NCBI GenBank assembly: GCA_964525595.1
Contig: CAZGHF010000008.1
Coordinates: 1 to 31,437, forward strand
Origin: CAZGHF01 sp964525595
Lineage (GTDB): Bacteria > Patescibacteriota > Minisyncoccia > UBA6257 > GWB1-50-10
DNA length: 31,437 nucleotides
Direction: 5' to 3'
Part shown: piece by piece, positions 29,838 through 31,437 of the stretch
Numbering within the stretch: the stretch's first letter is position 1
How the letters are laid out: each line of letters opens with the position of its first letter
Notes under the pieces: generated by a model
Told to the model about the DNA's origin: nothing
Database searches by the model: none
The model's input: the letters and a program-made list of their open reading frames with translations, nothing else
Position numbers and translations under genes: made by a program

Positions 29838-29863
29838 TTTAAACAAAGACTTTGTTGTAAGTG

Positions 29864-31437
29864 TTACCTTGTTTTCGGTTTCTGCCAGCTGGCAGAGTCG
29901 CAGTCGGGCCAGCGGCTGCAGCCGTAGAAAAATCTGCCTTTCTTTGTCCGGCGGCGGACAACCTCACCCTCAATGCATTTTTGGCACTTCATCCGGTTGC
30001 CGTCTTTGTCGGTTAGTCCCACGTTCTTTTTCAGTGATTCTGTATTCTTGCAGTCCGGAAAGCCGGTGCAGGCGAGGAATTTACCGAACCGCCCGGTCTT
30101 AATAACCATCGGCTTGCCGCACTTATCGCAGACTTTATCGGTTTCTTCCTCCTTAACGAATTCCTCTTTTTCAATATTTTCGTATTTTTTCTCCAAGTGT
30201 TCGGCAAAGGGCCCGTAGAAATCCCTTATCACGCCCTGCCACTTTTTTTTCCCTTCGGCGATTTTGTCCAAACTCATTTCCATATTAGCGGTGAATTTGG
30301 TGTCTACTATTTCCGGGAAGTGTTCGGTTAAAACTTTATTTACAACTTCACCGACTTCGGTGGGTTCAAACCGCCGGTCTTCATTCTTTTGAGCATAGTT
30401 TCTAAACTGGATAACGGATATGGTCGGTGCATAAGTTGACGGCCGGCCAATGCCTTCGGCCTCAAGCACTTTTATGAGAGAAGCTTCGTTATATCGCGGC
30501 GGCGGCTGGGTGAAATGCTGATTCGGTTTTACTTCAACGAGGTTTAGGGATTCGTCTTTTTCAAGTTCCGGCAGTTCTTTTTCCTCAAATTTCTGGGACC
30601 AAACCTTCAGAAAACCGTCGAAGCGAAGAATATTCCCGTTTGCCGTGAGAATGTATGTTGAGGAACCCTTTACGGTTATTTCCACCCGGGTGGCGTCAAA
30701 GCGGGCCTGGGGCATCTGGGAGGCGATAAAGCGGCGCCAGATAAGAGCGTAGAGCTTTTTCTCGTTTGTTTCTTTGATGTCAAGCTTTTTTGGTGTTTTC
30801 GCCGGGTCAGTCGGTCTTATTGCCTCGTGGGCTTCCTGGGCAAGCCGGGATTTAGTTTTGAAAACCCGGGGTGATTTAATCAGGTAGTCGCTGCCGAATT
30901 CGCTTTTTATTACCTCCTGCGCCGCCTTGAGTGACTGAGCCGAAAGATTTACGGAGTCTGTTCTCATGTAGGTGATGAGACCCTTCTCGTAAAGGCGCTG
31001 GGCGAACATCATTGTTTGTTTGACGCTCATTCGCAGGCGTTTTGTCCCTTCTTGCTGAAGAGTGCTGGTGATGAAAGGAGGAAGAGGGTTTTTCTTTGTT
31101 TCTTTTTTCTCAACTGCCGTTACAGTAAATTCCGATTTTTCCAGGTCAGCGGTGATAACCTTCACTTCTTTTTCGCTTTTTATGCCGGGCTTAGGAAGCG
31201 CTTCACCGTTTATTTTTGAAAGGGACGCCGTAAATTCTTTGTTGTTTTTGGATTTTAAAAGCGCCTCAATTGACCAGTATTCTTCAGGTACGAAGCGCCG
31301 GATTTCTTCTTCTCGTTCGACGATAAGTCTTAGAACCACTGATTGAACCCGACCAGCTGAGAGTCCCCGAAATATCTTTTTCCAAAGGAAGGGGGAGAGT
31401 TTGTAGCCGACGAGAAGGTCGATAATGCGACGGGCCT
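29864..31437 (-). CDS. topA: DNA topoisomerase I, C-terminal two thirds (cut by window edge)
   Basis: A type IA topoisomerase that relaxes negative supercoils. The reading frame is open to the window end, where it encodes LSAGRVQSVVLRLI just before 31330. The active-site tyrosine is in GLITYMRTDS (Tyr codon 30970-30968). GRPSTYAPTI lies further on. Two C-terminal C4 zinc fingers follow (CDKC...CTGFPDC and CQKC...CSRWPDC), ending QKPKTR. About 524 residues are visible; the N-terminal Toprim domain lies outside the window. Confidence 0.96.
   Translation of the reverse strand, partial: ARRIIDLLVGYKLSPFLWKKIFRGLSAGRVQSVVLRLIVEREEEIRRFVPEEYWSIEALLKSKNNKEFTASLSKINGEALPKPGIKSEKEVKVITADLEKSEFTVTAVEKKETKKNPLPPFITSTLQQEGTKRLRMSVKQTMMFAQRLYEKGLITYMRTDSVNLSAQSLKAAQEVIKSEFGSDYLIKSPRVFKTKSRLAQEAHEAIRPTDPAKTPKKLDIKETNEKKLYALIWRRFIASQMPQARFDATRVEITVKGSSTYILTANGNILRFDGFLKVWSQKFEEKELPELEKDESLNLVEVKPNQHFTQPPPRYNEASLIKVLEAEGIGRPSTYAPTISVIQFRNYAQKNEDRRFEPTEVGEVVNKVLTEHFPEIVDTKFTANMEMSLDKIAEGKKKWQGVIRDFYGPFAEHLEKKYENIEKEEFVKEEETDKVCDKCGKPMVIKTGRFGKFLACTGFPDCKNTESLKKNVGLTDKDGNRMKCQKCIEGEVVRRRTKKGRFFYGCSRWPDCDSASWQKPKTR

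Noticed and set aside
1..31437. Alternative genetic code (TGA as glycine), as in some CPR groups
   Set aside because: TGA ends adk, aspS and others at the expected lengths, and no gene needs TGA read-through.
1..31437. CRISPR array or rRNA genes
   Set aside because: No regularly spaced direct repeats of 20 or more bases and no rRNA-like stretch were seen.

Overview
The window looks like the chromosome of a Candidate Phyla Radiation bacterium (Patescibacteria, most likely the Parcubacteria group). The grounds are: uL30 (rpmD) is missing between rpsE and rplO; uS12 carries an extra internal segment; many proteins are trimmed (uL3, uL5, AspRS without its usual insert); comEC is split in two; genes are packed with 1-10 base gaps or overlaps; and Shine-Dalgarno sequences are nearly absent from the housekeeping genes. 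TGA, TAA and TAG all act as stops, so the code is standard. The lineage is an inference from memory of these traits, not from a database search.

Layout. 1-3855 (+): tail of mnmA, then DNA-uptake channel comEC and a detached ComEC-type metallo-beta-lactamase, then aspS. 3856-3987: an inverted-repeat element that exactly fills the gap before a divergent adenylate-kinase-like gene (3986-5062). 5063-5460: a gene-free stretch with DnaA-box-like 9-mers and a candidate structured RNA with its own promoter. 5461-10360: metG, a small acidic protein, a Glu/Leu-type dehydrogenase, tRNA-Pro(GGG), rpmB, a membrane-anchored unknown and an M50 protease. 10410-26209 (+): the joined str, S10 and spc ribosomal clusters, rpsL-rpsG-fusA-tuf-rpsJ-rplC-D-W-B-rpsS-rplV-rpsC-rplP-rpmC-rpsQ-rplN-X-E-rpsN-rpsH-rplF-R-rpsE-rplO-secY-adk-map. 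These supply ribosomal proteins, two elongation factors, the Sec channel and N-terminal Met removal.

26210-28830 is the odd part. Where infA-rpmJ-rpsM-rpsK-rpsD-rpoA-rplQ would normally follow, there are five unrecognised small genes in four transcription units. They are visibly richer in G+C (a 60-base sample at 26761-26820 has 35 G/C; one at 19681-19740 in the ribosomal cluster has 23). Every one has a good Shine-Dalgarno, and every unit has a promoter candidate. Every unit also ends in a near-copy of the same GGGCGGG/CCCGCC terminator, in two alternating loop versions (A, B, A, B). This looks like an acquired array of self-contained expression cassettes and is the best candidate here for an undescribed system.

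28895-31437 (- strand): a cupin protein, a two-helix membrane protein, and the C-terminal two thirds of topoisomerase I, cut by the window edge.
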